In this document: positions 1 to 12,000 of the stretch, one piece after another | How positions within the stretch are numbered: the first letter of the stretch is position 1 | Layout of the letters: each line of letters begins with the position of its first letter | Source: Ctena decussata | Lineage: Eukaryota > Mollusca > Bivalvia > Lucinida > Lucinidae | Assembly (NCBI GenBank): GCA_963989385.1 | Contig: OZ022508.1 | Coordinates: 53,793,087 to 53,857,086, forward strand | Direction of reading: 5' to 3' | DNA length: 64,000 nt | Notes under the pieces: generated by a model | What the model saw: the letters and a program-made list of their open reading frames with translations, nothing else | Database searches by the model: none | What the model was told of the DNA's origin: nothing | Translations under genes and position numbers: made by a program

Positions 1-249
1 CAATACGTTTTTCCGTTTGCGTGGGTTGTACATGTTGCAATCGCAGACTGCCGGATAAGTGGTTTGTATAAATTATAATATTGTTGATATGTTTTCCATT
101 TCACGTAAAGTTCAGGGACAGAAATTGTGTCACCACAATTATTCTTACCATTAGTACAACTTAATTTTCTGTAATTATCATAAACGAAAAAGGCGAGATA
201 CTACCTGGTATTGCGCTACAATTCCTGGCAGAAAAATAAGAAGATTAAT

Positions 250-372
250 CATTCTTTTCCGTGTTTTAACGTTTGCCAAGCCCGAGTGCATTAAAGCGTT
301 GCAGCCCGAACTGCGCTGCAACCTGTTAATACACGAGGGCTTAGGCAAACGTTAAAACACAGGAAAATAATG
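250..372. mobile_element. Short foldback element
   Basis: A roughly 120-bp near-palindrome has arms that begin CATTCTTTTCCGTGTTTTAA and return as TTAAAACACAGGAAAATAATG. A second inner stem pairs GCGTTGCAG with CTGCGCTGCAAC. This is typical of a MITE or foldback remnant. It has no coding capacity. Confidence 0.6.
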
Positions 373-706
373 TTTTATCGTCAAAGTTATATACCTTCTG
401 CAGATGACACGAAAGCGGGCTTTAATGGTGTTTAAGCCCTGGCGCACCCATGTAGTGTTGTCAGCCTTGTGTCAGCGATCCTGTCGCATTTAAAAATAAA
501 AGGATCTAACAGAAAATGCTGTCGTTTACAACACGGCTGTTTTCTATAGTAAAGTCTCATAAGGTAACAATAAGTATTACAGGGTTAGTAGACGACGTTT
601 ATAAGCTAGTTAGCTTGTTTTCAAATACTTTTATGTTATTCTGGTATGAATTGATTTGTGTATGTTTATATGTTGAATAAAATGCTGTTTAAACTAAGTA
701 ATACAG

Positions 707-1057
707 GCCACTAAGTCTGTAATATATGCTCAAGGTTGTAAGAAAATATCTTCACATTTTTCAACATACAAAGCAGAACAGGTTCGTGGCTCCCTACTTG
801 CTTCTCTGGAAAATGAAGCCTACTCAAAATGCGATCAACACTTAAAGAATAAAATGTCTATTAGGGGAGCATTAGCGGAAATTATTCCCTTTAAGTACAG
901 AGTTGCAACTCGTCAGAGAGTACCCATTCATCTTAAATCCCAACAGTTGGAGGCATTGTCTTTTTTCTTAGTCAGTCCAGTATTCAAAGAATCGTTTCAT
1001 GGTAACCTTAAATACATTATACCCATAGGTTTTTTCAGTGATAATAAACAGTGTTAA
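707..1057 (+). CDS. Candidate terminal exon, family not recognised
   Basis: An uninterrupted reading frame of 116 codons follows an AATACAG acceptor-like site and ends at TAA 1055-1057. The first ATG in frame is at 854. The translation is protein-like: mixed charged and polar composition with segments such as YKAEQVRGSLLASLENEAY and RGALAEIIPFKYRVATRQR, and no low complexity. The pyrimidine tract before the acceptor is weak. I recognise no domain. It could be a last exon, an exon of a decayed gene, or a transposon fragment. The strand is opposite to the proton-channel gene. Confidence 0.3.
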   Translation, partial: ATKSVIYAQGCKKISSHFSTYKAEQVRGSLLASLENEAYSKCDQHLKNKMSIRGALAEIIPFKYRVATRQRVPIHLKSQQLEALSFFLVSPVFKESFHGNLKYIIPIGFFSDNKQC

Positions 1058-1867
1058 TACTCATGACAACTACTCCTAATGGTCAGACATAATTTATACA
1101 CTAGTGACAAATTTATAAATCCAGCAAACGACATTTGTATATTTGTTGTAATGCAAAATCTTCCCTCAGACTATAATTACCTGCAAGGGGCAGGTATTGA
1201 AATATCGTTTGTTTTTCTTTTATATAAAGTCGTGTTCTTGATGGTTTGGACGTAAAGGAATTGAATTTCGTGATCGAGAAGTTGGTTTATTCGTAATCGG
1301 CTTAATTGTGATAAGATGAATAACAATAATTTCATTACGCCACCAACTATTTGTAAAACTTGTATTTTCAGGGTTGATATGTTTCAGTGATGTTACTGAT
1401 AAAAACGTATATTGTTCTTGGACGAAAATGATTTCTTGGTGAAACGGCTACCAAGAGTTATCATATAACTGACGATTTGCAAGACTGCATGAGCTGAAAT
1501 TATTTTGATAATGCCGAATATTTTGAACCCTAATTACTTTTATAAATATATCAGCACTTGATGTAGTTTCTTATTAGGGCTTCCGATAAGAGCAATACGT
1601 CTGCATGAATGAGACTATGCAAGACTTTTGAGACTCTGGCATTGTAGATATGAATGTGTTACCCTGTCACTGAGTTGAATTACTTGTTTGTATAACCTCA
1701 GCCAAAGGCTTGATTTTTAGAATCATAATTGCTATTAACTATATCAGTAGTTGTCTAAGTCTAGACGATTTTTTGACAAAAAATCGGATCAGTTCAAAAG
1801 ATCAAAGACTATGTGACAAAAGTGTGGGAGTAATGGAAATGATCTACAATATCGTGCCAAGACAAAA

Positions 1868-2094
1868 TGAGCCGCGACACGAGAAAACCAACAATGTGGT
1901 CGTGCGTCCAGCGCAGACTCAGATCAGCCTGAGCAGCCGCCCAGTTTCACCAGACTCTTCGTTGATTGCTCAAAGGTCTTAGCTACCTTCATGCGGACAG
2001 CGAAGACTCTGATCAGACTGGGCGGATGCCTAGGCTGATCTGAGTCTGCGCTGGGCGCACAACCACATTGTTGGTTTTGTCGTGTCGCGGCTCA
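1868..2094 (+). mobile_element. MITE family A (foldback), copy 1
   Basis: Terminal inverted repeats run TGAGCCGCGACACGAGAAAA in and GTGTCGCGGCTCA out. Arms of about 90 bp are nearly self-complementary around a small asymmetric centre (TAGCTAC...), which gives orientation. It is non-coding. A 14-bp direct duplication (AAAAGAACTGACAA) lies just outside the right end. Confidence 0.85.
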
Positions 2095-2710
2095 AGTAAA
2101 AGAACTGACAAAATAAAAGAACTGACAACCGCCTAAATATACCCTCGGATATCTGCAGTCAGCGGAAATTCTAAAAAAACATGCACTTTCGCGCAGTCTG
2201 AACGTTGAATGTCAAGCAATATCTTACTCGACAGGAGTAAATAACCTTGACCAGACTGTGTGGAAGCGCTTGCTGATCTGGAGTATTTCTTGTCATCGCA
2301 ATAGCAAAATGTAGGTCCCTCACCGATATGGAAAATAAGCAAACTCTGTGACAAAAACGTGATCACAAATATAGTACAAGTATTATACAAGCTCGCCAGC
2401 GACATACCGTGTGTATCCGTAATATCTGAGCTGACAGCGGAGACAGAAATCAGACTGCGGCGAAAAGCAGTCAGGTAAGGGGCATTATTGTTTGCCATCA
2501 GTTTTTTTTAAATCAAAGATCCCGACTGATAAAGCTAACGAATTTAAATTGTTTCGATAGGGGCAGCCCGTTACGAACAATATATTGGATCATTTAAAGT
2601 ATTTACGGTAGAACGCTGAAGAAAATGATTTAACTAATGCTTGAGGAAGTACATTTCCTTTCTAATTAAAATAACATTATCTTAAAGTGGAATAGTGCAT
2701 TATCATTATA

Positions 2711-2948
2711 TGAGCCGAGACACGAGAAAACAAACAAAGTGGTTGTGCGCCCAGCGCAAACTCAGATAAGCCTGGGCATCCGCCCAGTCCGGTCAGACTC
2801 TTCGCTTAGCGCTAAAAGGGTAATTTAGGGTCTAAGCTACGTCCATGCGAACAGCAAAGACTCTGATCAGACTGGGCGGATGCCCAGGCTGATCTGAGTC
2901 TTCGCTGGGCGCACAACCACACTGTTGGTTTTCTCACGTCGCGGCTCA
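2711..2948 (+). mobile_element. MITE family A, copy 2
   Basis: The ends are TGAGCCGAGACACGAG and CGTCGCGGCTCA, with the same internal arm (AGCCTGGGCATCCGCCCAGT and its complement) and a plus-oriented centre (GGGTCTAAGCTAC). Confidence 0.85.
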
Positions 2949-4436
2949 ATTTTCTGATACAAATGTAACTCAACCTTTAAAACGTCACTGACATGGTAAA
3001 CTGAGCATACTTAAACTAATAAGTTAAAGAACATAGTCATGCCAGAAAAAAAGGATTTTGACATCTATAGACAGTTAAAATGTCTTTAACATACATGTAT
3101 GTTCAAAAATTGGACAGAGCTGAGTATGCAAATTTTAGTAGCAACGAACAAACGAACAGATGAACGGAGATAGACGAAAAATAAGCCATTCTTATTGATA
3201 TCACGAGAGCATAAAATATCATAAAAATTATTTATTTAACATAACGCTGTCACGAGCAGTGGCAAAAAATCGACGCGTTTATTTGATTATTATTAGTTTT
3301 ATATATATTTTTTTTAGAAAACAAGTATGCGGTTCGTTTTCTTTGTTTCTATCTGCCTTTCTACATTTAACTAATAAAAGGTTGTTTTCTGGACTAACGA
3401 TTCCAAGTTTGCTAACAGTCTGGTAAAAAATATTTTAATTCCTCTTTTACTGCGAGGTATTTAGGCCTTTAAACAATATTTATCTTTCTGTCTCTGTTGC
3501 TGCCCAGATTTATTAGAAAAGTATTGTTTTTCTCTTGTTATTTTCTTTGCGCAAATAATGTGTTGAATTCCTGGACTAAAACAAATTTAGTAACCGCTTA
3601 TGTCAAGAGTTATGGCTCAAATGTGTAGGCGTGGCTATCCCAAAATGCAATGCCGCATGGCTTGAATTCAGCCGTGCTGCCCATCAAAAACAGCGCTAAC
3701 CGGTGTGCAAAGCAGTGGTATGCAATCTCTCGCGAAACATCCAATTATCCAATACATTGCATTTTATCCGTTAAATGAATTTTCTCGTTGTTAGTGCTTT
3801 CCGAGAACTTGCGTGCACACCGTGGCGGATGGTGAGGGTGAAGTTTTGGGCCCAGTAAAACCGGTTAAAACCCCCCAGTAGTTAATACTGACCGTCCCAA
3901 GGCGGTACTTTCGTTGCGGTTGCATTTGTTTTTGTTCGGTGCTGTTTAATTTATTATGTTCTCATTTTAACCCTTCTATAATAAAAATAGAAAATAGGTA
4001 AAAATAGTTGTTAAATGTTTATCGTATAATTTGCTTAGTTTGTTGTAACCCTTCTGTTGGTCTGAATTATTTAGTTCAGTAAAGATAGCTGAGTTGCCAC
4101 CTATTTGGGAAAGAGCTGCTGACTCGGCTTATCACTTGTAATTTATTGTTTGTTGGGATGTCTTTGTCAATCTTTCCCTTTGATGTTGGGGATAGGGTTT
4201 GGGATCTGATTCAGTCAGTTCCTGAAGTGTAGTTACTCTTTAAAATTGTAATGGTCTAGATCATTATTCGTTTTGTTATTCATTTTGCTAACTTTTTTTC
4301 TTTTTATTTTTTGTGTGGGTGTGTGTGTTTTCTGGTGCTTTGTTTTGTTTTTGTTTCCAGGTGAACATATTCCGCTTACTAATTGAGTAAAGAGTTTGCT
4401 CCTAACGTACCAGCCTTAAATATAAAGAACACTTAC
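2949..4436. other. No gene recognised
   Basis: AT-rich DNA with T-runs. If the proton-channel gene continues, its C-terminal exon could be here, but I found no coiled-coil-coding exon. One 25-bp segment (CTATCCCAAAATGCAATGC at 3635 onward) recurs inverted at 40591-40615. Confidence 0.5.
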
Positions 4437-4575
4437 TGTTAGTGACTCTTATGACTCTCCATGGTAACATAAATGCCAGTATGTAAACGAACTCGTGTAT
4501 AGTATACATGGCAAGGCCCTTGATAAATATAAGGTCAACCACAAAAGAAGCTAGTATCACAAAACTGTCAAACAC
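4437..4575 (-). CDS. HVCN1: Hv1-like exon D: S3 and S4 voltage-sensor helices
   Basis: The acceptor follows a strong pyrimidine tract (TTTACTTCTCTTTCCAG) and the donor is AACA|GTAAGTGTT. The exon encodes 46 codons plus one base. S3 is VFDSFVILASFVVDLIF, with Asp residues spaced like human D174 and D185. The S3-S4 loop is three residues longer than in human Hv1 and contains a His next to Glu. S4 reads EFVYILAFMLPWRVIRVTN. The family signature RxWRxxRxxN is reduced to LxWRxxRxxN: R2 and R3 and the terminal Asn remain, but the first gating Arg is Leu and is followed by Pro. The next exon must supply the rest of S4 and the coiled coil; I did not find it below 4437. Confidence 0.88.
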
Positions 4576-7500
4576 CTGGAAAGAGAAGTAAACAGACAAA
4601 AGAATTATTCAAGAGAAACATTTCTAAATTAGGTCCTTGAAACGATGGATGGAAGGGAACGAAAACTATGAATAGAGAAGCCTGTCTGGCAAAGTTTTAC
4701 TTATAATTGAGCCGCGACACGAGAAAACCAACAAAGTGGTTGTGCGCCCAGCGCAGACTCAGATCAGCCTGGACATCCGCCAGTCCGATCAGACAATGCG
4801 CTATGCGCTGAAAGGGTAGCTAAGGGACTAAGCTACCTCCATGCGGACAGCGTAGACTCTGATCAGACTGGGCGGATGCCCAGGCTGATCTGAGTCTGCG
4901 CTGGACGCACAATCACATTGTTGGTTTTCTCCAGTCGCGGCTCATATTGTGACAACGAAGTAGTTTTAATGGCATGCCTTGCAAAATATTAACTTCCGCT
5001 GTCAAACATCTGAAAATGGAATTTGATAGATTACAAAGTTATGCAATGGGTGAGCCAATTTTGTATTTTTTCTTTTAAGTATAAAAAGAATACAAAAAGG
5101 GAATTTATTTCTTGCAAAGGTAAACAACTTGATTGTATGTGTAGTGAAGAATTTACACTGCAGAAAAGGTTTCATTGCCTATTTTGTTTTACTTTTCAAT
5201 TAACTCTGGCTCTTGATGCATTGATAATCATTAGCGAGGGAAGAATAAAATTATTTATGTTGGGGTTGAGACTGAAACAAGGAAATCTGTAGCTTTTCAG
5301 ATGTTAAGCAACAACTGACAGATTGAGACAGATTCAAAAGAAGGACAGAAAAACTCTCCGATATGTCTAGAAAATAATATTCATGCCGGATGAGTGAGAC
5401 ACTAAACTATGGAATGCATATTGATCAAATAACGCTGTATTTACCTCCAGTTTCCTGTCTAGAAGATGTTTGCCAAAACATAGCACTTTCAACACTACCT
5501 GCAATACATAGGAATGAAAAGTGAAAAGATAGGCAATGATCAGGAATTAATACAATCAAATCCCACATCCCGCTCTCAAAACCAATTGGACACAAAAGGC
5601 AGATTGGGTAGCAAAACAGGCGACCAAACGCCAAAGAACATAGACAAGCGGACATAGCACAATGTAACAGCAAGGAACCACAACAGAATACTATAAACTT
5701 TTGTGTAGTCCATAAAATAGTTTATCATGTGGCGTCGCTATCATTCAGTGAATAAAGTAGTGTCATAAAAATAGAATAACCATACGTGTAATAACATTTT
5801 GGCTCGTGCATGTAACGTCATTGACAACGAACGTGTCAACAATGTGTTTTGTTATTGAAATAATGATCATTTTGAAAGCGATAAAATCCCATTTATAAAG
5901 GGTCATTATGCCAAACAGACTCTTACACTCGAGGTCATTTCATATGAAATGGCCATTCGTGTAAGTCCTCTATATATGTACAATGACAACCAAAATTAAC
6001 GCAAATATGTAAATCAGTCTTGTATAATTCAGCTATGGGGTATTTAAAGGGGAAACCCTGTCTTATAACAGAGAGGAAACGGTAAGAAGTTTCTTCTAAA
6101 AATAAAACAAAGTAACGCTACACAGACCGTGTTGAAACTCCCCGTATGATATGATTGCTCAGTCTTTATACAATATAAAAGTAATATTCAATAAAACAAC
6201 ATGTACCAGTATATATCAAATTACATTTTTCAAGACAATTTAAACGTCAACACAGTATAAACAAAACTGACTATATTTTCGTATTTATATATCAGTCTGA
6301 ATTGAAATCATAATTCCATAATTCATATGGGCTATTTAAACCGGCAATGTCATTATTAAACTAAGATAGAAATTTTATTCACCTTATCTATTAGTTAGAT
6401 GCAGGATCTCAAATCACGAAACAATGAGAGGGTAATCATTTTACTTTATTTATTACTATTATTCTTTAGAACCAAAAACAAATGTTTTTCAACGCCAGTT
6501 TGATAACATTTATGCAAGCCTCGCAACACTCGGTCAGTATGAGATAAGTTTCAGTATTCAAATATGAAAGATGTCATGTTCTTAAATAGAGCATTGTTCC
6601 AGATTCTTAAAAACAAGTAGCCCAAAGGGCAACAATTGCTCACCTGAGAGACATTGTAAACCTATAGGGATATTTAAGATGCTCAAGGGCAGCTAACTCC
6701 ACAGTTAGTGGTCCAATCAGGCTGAAAATTAAACTCATCCAAAACATTATGTATGCCCTCATTTAATATATGCAAGTTTAAAAAGTATCCGATCAAGAGC
6801 ACAATAGACAGAGCTGTCAAGGGCAGCTAACTTCGTAGCGGTTGGCCTGATCTGGCTAAAATTTGAACTTGTTTAAGATATTATGCATTTCCTCATTACC
6901 TGCAAGTTTGAAAAGGATCGGCTAAGTAGAAACCAAGAAAAAGTGGCGACATTGATTTTTTGGATGCTCAGGGCAGGAACTCCATAGTCAGTGGTGGGAT
7001 CTAGCCAAAGTGCTAACTAATCCAAGCTTTTATGCATATCCTCATTACCTGCAAGTATGAAGAGGATCCGATGAAAAATGAAAATGTGATGACCTTGTTT
7101 TCTCCATTATAAGACTATGGGATTTTTTTCAAACGCTCAAGGGCAGCTAACTCCGTAGTCTGTGCTCGAATCCGGCCAAATTTCAAACTCATCCAAGCTC
7201 TTATGTATGTCATCATTACCTGCAAGTATGATAAGGATCTAATCAAAAACCTTGATTGCAGCACCCTGAAAGTCAAACTTGCTCGAGATATTGTCATGCC
7301 CTACATTTGTGTGAATTTATTTCAAAATCCGTTGAGAAATGTAGGTGCTAGAGCAATGACAAAGTTTTTCTAAAAATAACCACAGTGACCTTGACCTTGG
7401 GCACAGCATCCTGAAAGTCAAACTTGCTCGAGATATTGTCATACCCTACATTTGTGTCAAGTTATAGGGCGATGACAAAGTTTTTCTAAAAATAGCCACA

Positions 7501-8971
7501 GTGACCTTGACCTTGGGCACAGCACCCTGAAAGTCGAACTTGCTCGAGATATTGTCATGCCCTACATTTGTGTGAATTTATTTTAAAATCCATTGGAAAA
7601 TGTAGGTGCTAGAGCGCTGACAAAGTTTTTCTAAAAATAGCCACAGTGACCTTGACCTTGGGCGCAGCACCCTGGAAGTCAAACTTGTTCGAGATATTGT
7701 CATGCCCTACATTTGTGTGAAGTTGATTTCAAATCCGTTGAGAAATGTAGGCGCTAGAGCGATGACAAAGTTTTTCTAAAAATAGCCACAGTGACCTTGA
7801 CCTTGGGTGCAGCACCCTGAAAGTCAAACTTGCTCGAGATATTGTCATGCCCTACATTTGTGTGCAGTTATTTTAAAATCTGCTGAGAAATGTAGGTGCT
7901 AGAGCGCTGACAAAGTTTTTCTAAAAATAGCCACAGTGACCTTGACCTTGGGCCCAACATCCTAGAAGTCAAACTTGCTCGAGATATTGTCATGCCCTAC
8001 ATTTGTGTGAAGTTATTTTAAAATCCATTGAGAAATGTAGGTGCTAGAGCCCTGACAAAGTTTTTCTAAAAATAGCCACAGTGACCTTGACCTTGGGCGC
8101 AGCATCCTGTAAGTCAAACTTGCTCGAGATATTGTCATGCCCTACATTTGTGTGAAGTTATTTCAAAATCCATTGAGAAATGTAGGCAATAGAGCGATGA
8201 CAAAGTTTTTCTAAAAATATGTGATGACGTTGTTTTCTCCATTATAACACTATGGGATTTTTTTCAAACGCTCAAGGGCAGCTAACTCCGTAGTCTGTGC
8301 TCGAATCCGGCCAAATTTCGAACTCATCCAAGCTCTTATGTATGTCATCATTACCTGCAAGTATGATAAGGATCTAAGCAAAAACAGTTGAGAAAACGTG
8401 ATGACGCCATTTTCCCCATTATAACCATATGGGATTTTTTTCAAACGCTCAAGGGCAGCTAACTCCGTAGTCTGTGCTCGAATCCGGCCAAATTTCGAAC
8501 TCATCCAAGCTCTTATGTATGTCACCATTACCTGCAAGTATGATAAGGATCTAATCAAAAACAGTCGAGAAAAGGTGATGACGCTGTTTTCCCCATTATA
8601 ACCCTATGGGGGCTATCTGTTGCCATGGAAACCAGAGTTCTGAGCTGATCTGCACCAAAACCTAATGCAGCCTTTCCCCCACCCCAATGATGCTTCAGAT
8701 AAAATTTGATTGCAATCGGCCCACTGGTTTCTGAGATATTTATGTTTGAAAGTGTTGACGCACGCACGCACGCACCCACGCACCCACCCACCCACGCACG
8801 GACGGACGACGGCTCGACTCCCATCCTATAAGCTCACCTCTGAGCCTTCGGCTCAGGTGAGCTAATAATGGCACTGAAATACATATAATTTATTTTATGC
8901 AATAGTGGTGGTGAAGTGTTAGTATTTAGTAAACCGACGTCGTATGCAAATTCATGAGTTGTGTCTGTTGG

Positions 8972-9027
<56 letters not shown>

Positions 9028-12000
9028 AGAAGAAGAAGAGGAAGAAGAAAACATGAAAGGGGTTATAGCAATTCAGTTCTTGAATTGTATATCCGAAGCC
9101 TCTCTTTGGGAGACGGCCCGATATAGACTGAAATACTGTCCCAAAGGGCCGTAAAACCCCAAACAACCAACCCTCCAATATGACAAAATTTAAAGTTTAA
9201 CATAAATATGTATGACAAAATTTACAGTGGTGAAGTAATATCCATGCTGCAGTATAGCCCCTTTCAATTTATCATTACATTTTTTCGGAGATCTTTGAAC
9301 ACTGTTCATGAAAAAAGCATTGACTTTATTTAGTCAGACATATCATTCATGTCGAAATATAATTGAAACTATTATTTTTCATCAGCACAGTCTAACAAAA
9401 CTTTATTATCTCATAATGCGTGTAATTATGGTAATCTTCCAGAATTTCACGCTACTAATTGGCAGCGCTGTTATAATATCTATTTTAACAAGTAAGGGTA
9501 ATTTTATTAAAAAATTCGTTAGAGATGACATATGGTTTGTGGTGTTACTTTTGATGCATCAACCATCGTCCTAAATTCTCGCATGGTTTGTCGGAACACT
9601 AATTACCTGAGTGTTCATATAACGTCTTTAACCTTTGTCGAAAATATTTATACTTTTATAACACGACCCTATTTTATATCTACAAGGTATGTACGCTGCA
9701 TTTTGAAACGAATGAATATGTTAAAACTAACACTTACCACAGAAAATCAAATATTAATGATTAGTGTATCGCAGCTCAATCATGGCTTGATGATGGTGAC
9801 ATTCCGAGTTCTTCTGAAGAAGGTCAGAAAGCCAACCCAGCCAAGCCTAAGGTTTGACCTTGAGGAGTTAAGAAACCTAGATGTGACAAGCACATTCCAA
9901 CCAACAATAGGTCGTAAATATGCACTACTCATCAGTCTCTGAGATGATGACATAGACATAGATAGCATGAGTACCACATACAGTGCACCAATGACTGACA
10001 CAGCCAGTGAGATATCTGGCAAGGCACGTCTAAGAAAAAAGGTCTGGGTCACCACAGAGATTTTTTTGGCCTGTGTGATGAAAGGAGGGATTCGAAGAGA
10101 GGGTGGTATGAAGCAGAAAGAGCGACAGAATATAGGAAAGCTAACATGAGGATTCAGAATACCCTTAAGAAAGCAAATGAGGACTGGGTAGGAAATCGAA
10201 ACTTGCCTACTGGTGAACAGAAACAACAGCAAGAGAGCATAGCTGCTAGTAAGGATCTAACTTCAGACAAATAGGGTATATCCAGAACTATCTAGGACAA
10301 GTCTGGAAAATGTCTAATAGAAGAACAAGAGATTCACAGCAGATCAACAGAATCTTGAGCAGAGTTATAAAATCACGCGAGTTGTGGCGACAATGCAGTA
10401 TTGGATTGCATTCAGCACACAGAAGATGATCTACAACCGATCCTGTGTGAGGAAGTTGCGATTGCAATAGCATCACTAAAAAGGGGAAGACCGCCGGAGT
10501 TCATAATAATATCAGCAGAACTTGCTTAAGCAGGCCAAAGGGAAAGGGGTGGAGGGGAGACCATTATTAATGTTTTAACTAATAACTGTAACAAGATCGG
10601 GAGAACAGAAGAATTAAATGGCCTACCCGATGGACTCAGCCGCTGATCATTACACTCCCGTATAAAATGGGAACCCTACAGGTCTGCCATCAGCCTTATC
10701 AGTGATAAAAAAGTCTTACTGAAATCATCTTAAGCAAGCTTAAAATCTAAGCTGAAGATATAATCTCTGAAGAACAGGCTGGATTCAGAACCGAAAGGAG
10801 CACCACAGGACAGATCTTCCACCTCAGAATACTCTGATAAAAGTACCTTTAACATCAACAGAATCTCTACCATATCTTCTTAGATTGAAAAATAAATTTG
10901 ACAGGATATAGCATGCAGCTTCATGAGCTACAACGCAGAAGTACATTATCAATGCACATATTTAGCTCGCGCCATTAAACAGCTCTATGACGTGGCCATG
11001 AGTTCAGTTCATGTGAATGACAGCATTTGCAAATGATTCAGACCACCAGACGAATTAGGCAAGGGGGGCTTTCTTTCAAAACGTTTCTGGAAAGGATTAT
11101 GTCAGGTACTTAAGATAAACTATGATGGAATGGTTAGCACAGGCGGCAGAATTATTACCAAACTGCGGTTTGCCGATGACATTGATGCTTCTTGTTGAGG
11201 AAGAACAGAAATTTGAAGTCCTTACTGAAAGCCTCGACATCAACTGCATAAGGTATAAAATGCAGATAAGCACTGAGAAGACCAAATTGATGAAACAGCG
11301 CCATCGACGTCCAAAGGGAGCTCAAGTTAAAAAGGACAGAAGCTGGGAATGGTAACAAGCTTCTAGTACCATTGAACGATTGTCTCAGATGATGGCTAAA
11401 ACTTGGTTCTTTTAAAGATTGTACAAGCCACTGCAGCCTGACAAAGCTGAAGCCAATATGGAGCTATACCAACATATTTTAGATCAAAGGTAAAACTGAT
11501 GCGCTCCCTCGCCATATCCTTATTTCTGTATGTTTGTGAGGCATGGACCGTGACAGCAAAGTAAAAGAAAAGAACGCAACGCTTTGAGACGAATTGCTAC
11601 CAAAGGTTACTAAACATGTTGTACAAGGACTTTGTAACTGATGAGGATGTTCGCAGAAAGATCCAAGCAACCCTTAAAGAAGATAACGAACACCTGACTA
11701 TGGTGAAGAAGCGGGAACTGATACGTTTTAGTCACATCTCAAGGTCTTCTGGTATAGCAAAGACGATTCTACAGGATACAAAGAAAGGAAAGAGGTGAAG
11801 AATTATGCAGAAGAGGTGTGAAAACAATGTTAAGAAGTGGCAGGATGTACTTTATACACAACTTGGGCAGCAGAAGACAGGACTAGATTTAAGGTGATTG
11901 TTGCAAAGTCATCTGTAGTGCCCCAATGCGCTTGCAGGGTTATGAGATAGACTAAATCAGAATGCAATCATCTCGTTTTTCATTAAAGACTATTTGGGTA

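Larger units (their letters stand above)
6612..8866 (-). mobile_element. Tandem-repeat element H1 (Helentron-like architecture)
   Basis: Read on the minus strand, the element starts TTAGCTCACCTGAGCCGAAG, whose first bases fold with TCAGAGGTGAGC. A (TCCG/TGCG)-rich microsatellite follows, then about 2 kb of 145-177-bp tandem units. It ends with CTCAGGTGAGC (the inverse of the 5' end), then a GCCCTTTGGGC hairpin, then TACTTGTT. Subterminal inverted repeats plus a 3' hairpin are the layout of Helentron-type non-autonomous elements. It has no coding capacity and lies in the proton-channel intron. Element class is inferred from architecture only. Confidence 0.6.

Noticed and set aside
8944..9154. 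Reading frames rich in Arg-Glu
   Set aside because: They are translations of the GA/GACA/GAA microsatellite.
9780..10232. 150-codon minus-strand frame
   Set aside because: Antisense shadow of the LINE, whose plus-strand frames carry recognisable motifs.
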